Made by a program: the position numbers and the translations under genes. Shown here in pieces: positions 44,303 to 55,633 of a stretch of DNA of 64,000 bases. Within the stretch, counting starts at the first letter, position 1. Every line of letters starts with the position of its first letter. Under the pieces are notes generated by a model that was not told the DNA's origin, did not search any database, and saw only the letters and a list, made by a program, of their open reading frames with translations. Origin of the DNA: Guyanagaster necrorhizus (Eukaryota > Basidiomycota > Agaricomycetes > Agaricales > Physalacriaceae); contig NW_025064898.1 of NCBI RefSeq assembly GCF_019112545.1, forward strand, positions 463,993 to 527,992, read 5' to 3'.

Positions 44303-46186
44303 CTAACCAAGAGACATACTCCTTCCTCAGACTCGGGGCCAAGAAACCCTTTCTTAGGATTGCTTTACAGAATAGAAAGAGAAGTGGCATAGGCAAGGAT
44401 TGCATCTCTATCACTATCCCATCGAAACAATGAACGTTCGAGTTTGGGGTGCGCCACCGCGGCGTCTAACAGGGTTCAGGGTATAAACGTGGAGTGACAA
44501 AGGAAAGATGCACCCACCGGCATGGAGGACCCTCACACAGAGGGGATGTAACGCCGTGATTGGGTAGGACTTCGACAAAAATCAGATTGTGAAACTCTGA
44601 AAACCGTCTCTTACCGCTGTCGGTAACCACGACGATGTACCGTTAATAGGATACGATGAGATGGTGTTTTGTGGGATTCCACAAGGCCTTCGGGAATGAT
44701 GGAATTAGCCAATGATTTGAAGATGTGACAGATATCAATGTAAATATATTCAGGGTGTCGGCGCGTCAACGTCAATGAATTGGATCTTCTGTGACCGCAG
44801 ATCGTCACAGGTTCGGTGAGCGGAGAGTGGACCTTCGGGCGGAAAGCATGAGGAGAGGCGTATTGTATCTGGGTCAGGGAAGAACACTAATTGAATTCAG
44901 AACGCGCCAGGCAGGAGAGAGAATATGCTAAGTAAGGTATAGTGGGCCACGGATGTTACAAGAGAAATATCTGCCGAAAAAAAATTGCGACAAGTGGAGA
45001 AAGGCTACCGAACGGCCAAAACGGATAGGTGTCGAGGATGGTCATGATGACAAGGAGCGACCCCCAGATCCTCGCAAAAATAAGTACACGGAATGAGGAG
45101 CTATGTCTAGAGTTTCCTCAGATTGACCTTCCGAACATAAAGAACAGATGGGACATACGCCTAGCAAAAAATTGGTTCGCCGTCTCCAGCCAACCACGGA
45201 AACGAGGGCAAAAAAAGAAAAGTAGAACGGTCGTTAGAAAGGCCAAGAGAACTGAAACCAATGGTGAGATGATACAGTCCAAGGCACAAATTGGCAAGTT
45301 AACTGACAACACGCGACTGCCACAAGGATAGATACGTTGAGTGATGGATGATTACCTCTCGGGGGAATGGGAGATAGAGAAGTGTTGGACATGATAGGTG
45401 CTCCCATGGCAGGAATTCGTGCTTTGCCTAGTGGAGGAAATCTTTCTGCAGCCAGTAGTATTTATCCTCACCAGTATGAGCGACCCTGGCTTAGTTGGGG
45501 ATGGTCGTATTCGAAACAAGATCGACAGCAATAGATCCAAAGGGAAATATCAAGGAGAATACGCCCTCCGTCCCAAAATAAATCTCTTAGGAACCGTGTG
45601 CAATCACGGCATCGAATGTTGGGGTACCCTTCACCGAGTAATTTAGCTGGTTGATGCCATGGAAAAGATTTCTAAAGCTAAGAACCCCGAAGATAAGAAG
45701 GGAACGTTGTTACCTCGTCAACGCCTGTCCTGGGTCGAGGTAATAAAAAGATAATTAAATCTTATAAGCGTAGGGAAGGTTACCCACGCGTAGACAGAGG
45801 AAATAGAATATGAAGACCACATACTGTTGCTCAACTTGAGAACTTGTCAACGTCGATTTGATCCGGGAAATTTTTGATGCTCAAGATGATAAGGGTGAAC
45901 CTGCAAAAAAAGAGAGCAGTACTTTGATAGTACTCACCGCAGACTTTTACGAATCTCTGATATTGTACTAATGAGTGTCGACTCGACCGAGGCAGCCGCG
46001 GGCGGATAGGTTCAGTGTCGCAAATTCCATTTTTGCTCGTCGTGTCAGTGTCACATGGCGCGTCCAACCCTGACCTGATCCATATGCAATATTGAACATA
46101 GCAGACCGAAACAGACCTGTAGGTGTGGTATAGCAGCATTTTCCTGTATCAATGTAGCTAACCGTAATTTCAAGGCTGAGTACAGC
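44303..46186. other. probable 5' exons of unidentified membrane gene(s), unresolved
   Basis: The minus strand contains hydrophobic coding-like islands, for example near 45118-45312 (SPLVSVLLAFLTTVLLFFFC), near 45800-45840 (YVVFIFYFLCLRV) and near 44400-44460 (FRWDSDRDAILAYATS). They may be exons of the gene ending at 43484 or of another membrane protein divergent from the WD40 gene at 46187. I could not chain them in phase, so no CDS is claimed. Confidence 0.35.
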
Positions 46187-49100
46187 ATGATTGCTCCCAA
46201 CAATTCATCAAGCAGATTGGCGGTGCCATTGACCTTTTTCAATGGGAATGATGCTGAGAACTTTCAAAGCGTCGCGTCACTTAGTGAGGGGAGCTCCAAG
46301 GCAACAGCGATAACGTCCTGGGGTCTTTCGGACTCGTGCTTCGGCAGCGAACGATATGCTGTCGTTGGATGTCAAGACGGAACTTCGTTTGTCTTTCGCC
46401 CTTCGCTGATACCTTCCACTCCTGTGGTATCCAAGCCACATGATTCTTCCTTATCTTCCAGGCCATCGAGCCCTCTGCGCGTCTCCCCCGATTCTCGAGC
46501 TACTTCCCGTTCGACGTCGCCCACAAGCAATACTTCGACATTTCCGCCTTTTACTGTCGCTCCACGATCTCGAATTGTGTCTGGAATCACCACGGAGCAG
46601 GTCGAAGCGCCAAAGAACTATGTCGATTTTGAAGATGAGCCCGACAAACTCAAAGACATGCTGAAGGGCCGTAGATCGAAGGATAGACGAAATTCGTCGG
46701 AACTTCGAGACACCACGTCTAATCAGCGGCATGCTCCTCCTACGCTGTCTCCAGAAGTAGTCTTTTCTCCTGCTAAACAAAGGAAAGAAAGGCCACGTTC
46801 ACTACTTTCTGCCACCACTTCCCCACCATTCACTCCCAAATCTATTTCGACACCTGCCTCACCGAGAAGGCAGCCTTTGATCGAACATGGTTCAAGGCTT
46901 GACTTCTCGCATTGTATTATACCTCCGCACTTCGGACAAAGTCACGCTGTAGCCTCAATTCGCCCTCTAAATGACGCTCGTTATGTCGTTTTGCGAGAGA
47001 ATGGGTAAGACACGATGACAACTGTACAACGGTGGTCCTAACCTCTCCTTTCTAGTGGTGTGTCTGTGATGTCATGTAGGGATGGGAAATGTCTAGCGAC
47101 TGTCCATGTCGGCGACGTATTACTTGAACCGCCTGAGGGCGTGAAAGACAGATCTGCTGTCAATGAGGTTTGGAGATGGAGAGAACTTGAGATAATCAGC
47201 ATCAGAGAGGCATGCCTACACTTTGCTTCTTCATGGAAAGTATATTTACACATAACATCAGTCCGTGCTGATACTGGCATCTGCATTTCTTGACGCCAAC
47301 TCGTCATCTCTGTCAGCGGATATAGATGGTGACAGCCTCTCTCCAGAATCCTGTATAATGGTATTACAATACCATCCTGGTGACGCCATTGGTGCCATTG
47401 AGGCCTCTCTAGAGAAAGTGGGCGAATGGCATATCGATGGTTCTCACACTACTGTTGGGATCCATGCTGATTCAGACAGTAAGTGGTGACAAGCAATGGA
47501 AGATCAGATCTCATCAGGAAATAAACGACAGATTCTACAATTATTCATTATCTTTCACGGGAAAAGCATCTGTTACTCTGTACCCTACATTTGACGGCGC
47601 ACCCTTTGGTCCAACCCTTCGAATTGCCAGCACAAGAAGCAACCTCGTTATCGAATCCATTCAAAGCTATGACAACACGATCTGCAGAATCGCATTCCGT
47701 GCAGCCTGTACACAAGCGGAATTTTGGCAGAATCTCGTTAGGTCAGACAATTGATGCTGGCCCGTTAGAGATTCCTGATTCATTATCTGGCATGCGCACA
47801 CGATCATGCGATGGTGCTTTGCGTGGACTCTGTTGGTCTGAAACACATATTACAGTTTGTATCGCCGTACATCTGATGAACTCGTCATATTCTAACACAG
47901 AGATAGGCTTTTGATTATTGTGGTTCCACGCTGCAGAATTTGTTCGTGCAGCCAGTGGATAATGTGAACGATATTCAATGGATTGACGATTCAACATATG
48001 CTATCATTACCGAGGTATGTATTTACTCGCTCTGCTATTGGCACGAAACTAATGTCGAGTCAAGGGGGGCGTTGAATTTCACATTTTTAGGTTCGTCGAT
48101 GCGAATAACGATGATGTTGGGAAGACAAACCATGGAAGCACGGTCTATATTCAGTTAGTTTTTTTCTCTCCCGCTACCCCCGATTTTCTGATGGTTCCTT
48201 CAGACCAGGATTTTTATACGCCATGGATACTGCACCACATGATACGCTTCACGTTATTTCCTCGCGAGAACTTCTCGTATTGACTATTGCGCGAAACGAT
48301 GGGATACGCCAGCTCCGTTATGTCACATATGATGATGCATCTTCTCCAAAGCAGCGTTCACGAACTCTTTGGAGACCTCCGAAGATCTCGTCTGACTCCA
48401 CTGCAGCACATACCGCTATAACGTCCATCTTACCACTAGAGTTGGATGCAGCGATTACAGGCCATAGTAAGATCAACTTCTTTGATTATATGCAGCCAAT
48501 GTCACTCTTATCTAGGTGACGGACACTTGCGGCAAACTTCCTTTTCTCAGCTGTGTCAATCAGCACCTACATTCTCCGTCAAGCAAAAAGAATCTGACAT
48601 GCCCCTCAGCGGATATATCATGGCTTTGCATGTGGTTCGAAATGGTAGGACTAAGGAGCGTTACGTTGTCGGCGGAGCGGATGATGGATCGATCGCATTC
48701 TGGACTTATGAGTATGTTAGTCATTTTTTTCTTGGGTGTATCTGATCATGCTTCTATCACTAGCACTCTCAAACTCTGTGCCCGCTGGATCGTTTTCGCC
48801 GAGCCTCTGGCACAAGTCCATCAATTTCATAAGATGACAACTGGACCTCTTCGCGGGTGCGTCCTATGTGTATCTCAAGACGGAACAATAGCCGTTGTTG
48901 TGGTAGACGGCTTCCAATTGTAAGCTATACTCCGTTTCGGAAGTCGCGTCCTAATGTTATGTTAGCTTGTACCTAATTCCTGGATCCGTCTTTCCTCTGG
49001 TCAGAATATGCTTGGGGAATGACGAGCTTCTGCTTATCTATGCAGACCGACGTGCTCGTATGTGGGACGCCAAGACGAGAGAGTTCAGGAGATCCTTGAG

Positions 49101-51316
49101 CTTGGATAAGGCTGAGGAGCTCATCGGGAAAGAACGATGGCTCGAACTGTAAGAACAAGTCTTTTTATGTTGCATTCTCACCTAATCTCCCACAGAACTG
49201 CTGATAGCCATGATTGTATTCCGGATACTGTTCTGAAGAGGCTACCTGGACAGGCGCTACCTGCAGGTATGCTACCGGCTCTTCCGGTTATGTTTCGTTT
49301 TGCTGATTTCAATAGTAAAAACACTTTTTTTGGATCTTGGACGATTCATAACCTATTCAACGACGGTTATAAAGACTATCAGTACGAATCTTTCTCAAAC
49401 GCAAGCGATTTTCTCAACTCGCAACCGGCTTCTCTCTCTCCTTTCGGTCCTCTTGACTCCGGGATTAAATAAGGACACTGACGAAATATGCCGAGATCAT
49501 CTGGGTATTGGAACATCATTGGCACGCCCCGGATCCTCGAGGTCAGTGCTGATTTAAGTTTGGTCAACCAATTGTATTTTGATCCACTGTAGTCACGGCT
49601 TTACATGTATCTATCGATCCAATCACCCGAGCGACCCATGGTGTATATCGAGCGAGGTTTCCGCTGCACGTGCACTATCCATAACTGTCACTCTTCGTGC
49701 TCTAGGACTTTTCGAAGGTATTGTTCTCGTGTAATCTACGAGGAGTTTATGTAACATCATACTTCTTCACAGAGTTAACAGATTTCGCGAACACTGTTAT
49801 CGCATTTTATGCTACATCCTTACCTTTCATAATTGGTCCCAATTACAAGCCCCACAGCCTTTCATATCTCGCGAGGCAGTGGTTCAACACATCTCGTAGG
49901 TGACATCGCATGCCTTGACCCTGCGGCTAATGAGATAATTCGGCAGATGAAGTGCGGCAAAGCTCGCGGTTGCTATTCGACGCGGCTGTCGTGCGCTTAT
50001 CCGATGAAGAGGCTAATGCTGTTGCAGAGCAATGGCAGCATCATCGTACGTTTTTACAATGTTTTGTCAATTACGATCTTCTAACGTTGAGAAAAGTTCC
50101 GTGCCTACAACCGACTGCTGATAGGGAATCCATTCAGGCGGCTCTTTCACTTTTCATTTGCGGGTATCTTGCTGCAGAAAAATATAGTTTGTTCGCATCA
50201 AGGTGTGGAGCTGCTGCTACATAGTACCTGAATCATTTAATTCACCCGTGTTTCTAGTGTTTTGACGGACATATCGAAGTCAATAGCCTTATACCTCCAA
50301 GATGGGCGGTCTATCTTCAGAGTGCTTGCTATCGACCTGTGCTCCCGTGGTTTCCATGTCTGGCAACATTATATCGATGCAATGGAAATTCTCAGGTTGC
50401 TGTTCATACTGGCCACCACTTCACGGAAGGAAGCCATTTCGACTCAAAATATAGGTGCTCAGGCAAGGTTAGCCGTACTGCATATTGCCGCCTCCAACAC
50501 GCCTTTGTTTATGACAACGCTGGGGCTTGACATTCTCAGTCCGGCCGGTGTCGAATACCGAAAATCGATCTTGCAAATCGTCGCTTTTCTGATACGAAAG
50601 GTTCGCGGGATTACATGACTGTCTGACTCACTCTGACATGCAAGCAGCGACCCATGGTACTCTACCCAAATCTGCCAAAACTGATGGAAGCCGTTGTGAA
50701 GTCGTTGGACCCTAATTCAACTTCTCATAGAGATGCCATTCTGGATACCGCGACTGAAATTATCGGCCACGTTGTGAAGACGTAGGCAACATGTCAAGTT
50801 TCATGTGAGAATGTGAGTCGGACTCACTTACTTTCTAGGTATCCTTGCATCGATTTCCACATGTCGACTCAGCGCTTAGCCGTCGGCACAAGTGAGGGTG
50901 CGATTGTCATGTACGATCTGAAGACGGCTATTCGGTTGTATGTGCTTGAGGGGCATAAGAAGGGTATCACGGCATGTAGCTTCTCGCCGGATGGGCGGCG
51001 GCTGGTTACACTATCTCTCGAGGAAAGCGTTGTGTTGGTATGGAAAGTCGGTTCCAGTTTTTCGAGTTTTTTTAATCCTGGTGCACCGCCGCGCCAGGGA
51101 CATGCCGGTTCTGAGCCGTTCAAGACTCTTTCGTTCAATGTGGGCGAGGAAGGTATGTCAAGCGATGTTGCGGCTTAGCGTTTGGTGCTTATCGTTTCTG
51201 TTTCCGTAGCAAACATGACACTCTCTGAGAGCCTTACCCTAGTCCGCTTTGAGTGGAGTGCGGAAAGAAGCACAAAGCTAAAAATTCGTGACAGCGTACT
51301 TACTTTCAGTACTTGA
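46187..51316 (+). CDS. WDR7/rabconnectin-3-beta-like WD40 protein
   Basis: A long multi-exon gene. The N-terminal part (from 46187) starts a WD40 propeller: ATAITSWGLSDSCFGSERYA with VVGCQDGTSFVF, followed by a disordered Ser/Pro insert with NYVDFEDEPDKLKDMLKGRR, then more blades (RYVVGGADDGSIAFWTYE; LLIYADRRARMWDAKTRE). The C-terminal propeller has YPCIDFHMSTQRLAVGTSEG, IVMYDLKTAIRLYVLEGHKK and GITACSFSPDGRRLVTLSLE, the hallmark end of WDR7. An intron after VGEE leads to a stop at 51316. WDR7/Rabconnectin-3 beta works with DMXL/Rav1 in V-ATPase assembly, and a V-ATPase proteolipid gene lies nearby. Some internal exon joins (47.2-48.2 kb, 49.5-50.3 kb) are not resolved. Confidence 0.82.
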
Positions 51317-51578
51317 TGGTTCGGCAACGGGCCCAGTTGTACAATTTATTTTATGGAACAATACCTAAGTTAATAGGCGGAGCCACAGATTATTTCCAAG
51401 GACTGTATACGATGCTTGGGCATGAGAATGTGAACAAGTCAGAATCCGGCTGTGTGATGCGTCATACAAGCCGATCGGAATTTTTAGCTAACTTCTTCTT
51501 CCACCAACCCCCATTCGCGTCGTTCATCGACATCTGAGAGCAGCCTTGGCTAGCTCGTTCGAACATTTCTGAACCATA
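51317..51578. promoter_or_regulatory. short spacer upstream of ferredoxin gene
   Basis: Only 262 bases separate the stop of the WD40 gene from the ATG of the ferredoxin gene on the same strand, so the ferredoxin promoter must be compact or overlap the WDR7 3' UTR. No TATA box is evident. Confidence 0.35.
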
Positions 51579-52262
51579 ATGCTTCGCGGATTGGCTTTGG
51601 ACTTGCTCAGCGTTTCTTCGCGGAGGCCATCCTACCTCAAGGCCTGTCCAAAGCGAGACACTTTTGCCGCAACCTGGAGTACCCGTGGGTTTCACCGGTC
51701 GATACGTTGGTTCTTTTTGCATATTGAATGTTTATCTTACTAACTGGTAAAGAAAGCGACCAGACACGGAGGGATTGATAGACCAAAACCCGGAACGGGG
51801 TGCGTCCGGGTCACTTTTTGTTTCGACTTTCAGACGCGCTCATAGTTAGCAGTATCGTTATTGACTTCAAAGATTCCAAAGGAACGTTAATAAAAACCGT
51901 CGAAGCTAATGAAGGGGACGACATTCTCTCTATCGCGCATGAGTACGACATTGACTTGGAAGGCGCGTGTGAGGGCTCAATAGCGTGCTCAACGTGTCAT
52001 GTCATATTAGAGCAGGAGGTATTCGACCAGCTGGAGGAGCCGGGGGATGACGAAAATGATATGCTGGATATGGCGTTTGGCTTGACGGAGACGAGCCGGC
52101 TGGGGTGCCAGGTGAAGGTGACCAAGGACATACACGATGGAAGATGGGAGGTTAGGCTTCCGGCTGCCACGAGAAATATGTTCGTTGATGGTGTGTTTTT
52201 GTTCTCTTTGTTGCTTGGTTTTGCAGCTGATGGATGGGATAGGGAAAAGGGCATCACATTGA
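51579..52262 (+). CDS. YAH1: mitochondrial [2Fe-2S] ferredoxin (adrenodoxin/Yah1)
   Basis: Exons 51579-51705, 51757-51799, 51850-52192 and 52227-52262 give about 182 residues. Residues 1-45 are a mitochondrial presequence ending near TRGFHRSI. The mature domain has [40 protein letters not shown] and the cluster Cys pattern C-x5-C-x2-C in [12 protein letters not shown], with the fourth Cys in [10 protein letters not shown]; the C-terminal [12 protein letters not shown] is typical. It passes electrons from ferredoxin reductase to Fe-S cluster assembly and haem A synthesis. The last intron could use a donor two bases earlier, giving a longer, unlikely C-terminus, so the final 12 residues are tentative. 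Confidence 0.92.
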
Positions 52263-52734
52263 TAGCATTGTTACTCTACGAGTCTGATGTACCAGTAATT
52301 GATGATAGGGCTATTATACGAAGCTCTCAGACGCCATCACCTCATATTGCTAGCGTCACATCCCTTTCTTCTGGAGCAGAGGTTTACCAGGATCACAGCG
52401 TCCTCAGTGAACCTTGTGACAAAAGGTAAAGCGCTTAGTCTACGAGAATTGATAAAGCATCCAGGCAGTGAAGGCATTTATTGCATTGACAAGTCGCAGA
52501 TATTGATATACATAGTTGCGACCCCCGCTTGCGGCCGTCTCTATTACGTCGTCTTCCAAAAATGACTTGGCTTCGACGCATTCTATCAGCAAACAAACAT
52601 TCCCGGTTCTGGATCACGAACTGGGAGTTTAGCGAGAAGGGAAGGCCAGCTTCTAGTTGCGTCAGACTGAGATCTTTTATAAGAGCATGTTATTCATGTC
52701 CTGACCTGAGGTTTGAGATCCGTGATAACAAGAA
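52263..52734. other. intergenic
   Basis: About 470 bases of 3' flank between the ferredoxin gene and the convergent relic. The open frame that continues through 52429 is a read-through of the last ferredoxin intron. Confidence 0.35.
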
Positions 52735-53400
52735 TTAGAGTTCTTGGTCCCAAGGAGGCCGGAAGTACGTTACCCACACACGTTTCTCGGTCTCTGCGAG
52801 TTCGTCTTGGGAAACAGCTTTGAAGATGATCATCCGGCCATGGTGTTGCGCACTCGCAGAAAGATATACAACTTCCCATAGCCTGGTTCAAAGGAGCTTA
52901 TGGATAACAATTTGTCCGTCCTGTTAGAGAGGGAGCTAGCGCATGGAATATGCATGGCTCGTGCAGACCGTTGGTCGGGGAGAGCGGAACAGCATGTCGA
53001 TGATTATGAGGGTAGTGACTGTATTCTTCTTCTGGTTTAGCAGGATCTTCTTCAGGGGCCCAGCTGTGGCCCAGGCGGAAACTGGAAATTGGGGGTGTAA
53101 TGGGTACGTCAGGGTGTCACCCAAGAACCTTTGTAGCATCCAGAGAATAGACGAGAAAGCCGAAATCCAGCTTCTACCCTGTACGGATAAGTTCAACAGG
53201 ATTGAAAAGTTAACAATGAAATGCTACCTTGTTCAGCGAGTTTTCAATGCCAGTCTTATGAGGGTCATCCAAATGGACGGGATCCAGTTACGCGATTGAC
53301 CTAACAAGAGGGGTTTTGTGTTGATTTACCAGCCTAACATAGTCTCCTTTGTTACCTGACATCAGCAACGACTTCGAGAAAAGGCATCCCATGAAAATTT
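52735..53400 (-). pseudogene. decayed unidentified gene
   Basis: Minus-strand blocks with clear coding character are broken up: LDFGFLVYSLDATKVLG, then an in-frame TGA, then VPITPPISSFRLGHSWAPEE and LSPTNGLHEPCIFHALAPSL, another stop, GYGKLYIFLRVRNTMAG, and, after a one-base deletion near 52832, MIIFKAVSQDELAETEKRVW and YFRPPWDQEL with a stop at 52735. Splice-like sites lie between some blocks. I cannot name the family. The lesions suggest a pseudogene, or a low-quality stretch of sequence. Confidence 0.4.
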
Positions 53401-53797
53401 TCTTTCAAGTTCTGTTCTGGCGAGTCCCGAAGGAGCGGAGCGTTCTCTTTGGTGCAATATCGCGCGCGCGCGTGATGAGCAAATTCCGAGAGAAAGCTAC
53501 CAAGAGGAAGGATGGTTACAGCCTCTTGTCGGCGTCAGAGAATTGTCAAATGTCAGGTATCGTTTGTAGGAGTGTCATGCAACGAAAAAGGCTGATACTT
53601 GCCTTGAATAAATTAGTATTGAGCCGGCGCGGATTGGCGCCACATTGCTTATACTCCGATGAACTCCGCCCGGCCCCTGCCGATGGCCAAACAACCGCAG
53701 ACGTATGCGCTCGTCCCATCACCGCCTCTTTCAATCACCCTTGGAGTTCTCTATTCCTTCTCCTTTTTAATCAATAAACCGTTCGTTGTATTCCAGA
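53401..53797. promoter_or_regulatory. upstream region of V-ATPase c gene
   Basis: About 400 bases before the VMA3 start. It contains a (CG)5 tract, cgcgcgcgcg at 53461-53470. No TATA box assigned. Confidence 0.35.
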
Positions 53798-54773
53798 ATG
53801 TCCGACCTCTGCCCGGTGTACGCTCCCTTTTTCAGTGCAATGGTGAGGCGCTTCGCTTTGTCTTTGGTTCGGAAGGCTGACGTGACTGACCTTCAGGGAT
53901 GCACCAGCGCTATCGTGTTTACTTGTGCGTAGGCGTTTCTCGGAGCTCGCTTTGGTTGTCCTGCACAGTAATGTTGATGGATAACGTCTTTCTGGGTGTT
54001 AACCAGGTATAGGAGCAAGGTTTGTCGAATTTTGATAGCCAGCAAGACAATGTGAATGCTCACATTCGTTGCTCTCGCACAGTTATGGTACAGCAAAATC
54101 TGGTGTCGGCATTTCTGCAATGTCAGTGCTACGCCCTGATTTGATGATGAAGTGTGTCGTTCCCGTTATTATGGCTGGTATCATTGCTGTAAGTCTCTTG
54201 ACACTCTTAAGCCTTGCTGGAAGAAGGACTGCTATTATGTATCACTTTTCAGCATGCTGACGACCTTTGTTACGTAGATCTATGGCTTGGTTGTTTCCGT
54301 CCTTATTGCCGGTGACTGTACGTGTACTTGTCTGCAGATTGAGTGTAATGCTTAGGTGCATTTATAGTGAGCGTCACCATGTCTCTCGCACAAGGTTTCG
54401 TCCAGTTGGGTGCTGGTCTTTCCGTAGGTCTTGCCGGTTTGGCCGCTGGTTTCGCTATCGGTATTGTTGGAGACGCTGGAGTACGGGGAACTGCTCAGCA
54501 ACCTAGATTGTTCGTCGGCATGGTATGCAAAAAAAAAAATTGTTTAGAGAAATCTGCCTTTAAAACTCTCATAGATTTTGATCCTCATTTTCGCTGAAGT
54601 GCTGGGTCTCTACGGTACGCTTCAATCTACCAAAGTTTGTGCTTTCTCCTAAAATGCTACAGGTCTCATTGTCGCACTTATCATGAACACCAGCGGTTCG
54701 GATATGAAAGGCGTGGTACGTAAATCCTTCCTGCTTGTTACTGTTGCTCAATCATTGCTGTCAGTGTGCATAA
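53798..54773 (+). CDS. VMA3: V-ATPase proteolipid subunit c
   Basis: Nine exons: 53798-53842, 53897-53924, 54007-54019, 54083-54188, 54278-54317, 54368-54522, 54575-54614, 54663-54715 and 54765-54773. They total 489 bases and code for 162 residues, phases closing. Four TMs are present: [20 protein letters not shown], the Gly-rich [29 protein letters not shown], and the last helix [20 protein letters not shown] with the proton-carrying Glu. The length and [12 protein letters not shown] start are those of Vma3 rather than Vma11/16. It forms the membrane rotor ring of the vacuolar proton pump. Exon 3 is a 13-base microexon and the last coding exon has only 9 bases. Confidence 0.95.
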
Positions 54774-55633
54774 ATTGCTATTGGGACAAGGTGGCGACAG
54801 GGTTTTCGTTTTTGCGCACTGGACACCAAGTCACCCTACTTAGGCCATGCTGGTTTTCATATAATGATTCATATTCTCTTCGCCGCTCTGATATGTCTGC
54901 AAATACCCAAAATACTTATTGATGCATTCACGGATCCGCGGTACTGCGAGACAGCGCCCTGCTGCGCTTGCCTGAGGGCGAGACCGAGTTGACGTTGTAG
55001 GGTAACTCCTTTGACCTTGGCGCCTAGATAGCGGTCAAACCCCGCAGTTTGGGGCCCTACAGCCTCTCTTTGTATTGTGATGAATGCTGTCCGAGCGTAG
55101 CAGCAGGGTACCAGCATGAACGCCTAGTCGTTTTGTTCCGCGCAGAAGCTCTCAGAGTTGTCTCGCATCCGAAAGATATTTAACAGACGCTCCGCCTCGG
55201 TGGTGACTCGGAGGTGCCCAGGTAGCTCGACAGTGGGATCTACAGACATATAAGGTATCAGGAAGCTTCTGAGCCTTGAGGATGCTGATGGCTACCAACC
55301 CTTTTCACAGCGTCTATCCAGCCGTCCTAACGACATTTGTTGAGTCCTCGGACGATTCTATGTCCCTTTTATGCAGCGGGAACCTTATTCAGAGGGAATG
55401 AATATATCAAACAACTTGCTCTCGATTGGGTATTGATCGGACGACAGATCACGGGTGATGTTTCAGGCAAGTTAAAATCGCTGTGCTTCACCTCATCCGC
55501 AGCGATGGTAACCCGACGATGGGACCTTATAAGATGACTGCGAGTGAGTTTATCAACCTCTTCCTCCCTCACTATCCCCGACTGTGTTATGGCGACTCTG
55601 TAATCACGATAAAAGTTCTTTCTAACTTTTCCA
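54774..55633. other. intergenic, includes a GC-rich patch
   Basis: About 860 bases. A relatively GC-rich patch at 54930-55130 with small inverted repeats (for example aaaccccgcagtttgggg near 55036) stands out from the AT-rich flanks and might be a transcribed RNA, but it matches no tRNA, snRNA or SRP RNA pattern I know. Confidence 0.35.

Noticed and set aside
46281..46780. Minus-strand frames over the N-terminus of the WD40 gene
   Set aside because: Arg/Ser-rich mirror of the disordered Ser/Pro insert in the real gene.
53461..53470. (CG)5 tract as possible Z-DNA or regulatory site
   Set aside because: Too short to claim function; noted only as part of the upstream region.
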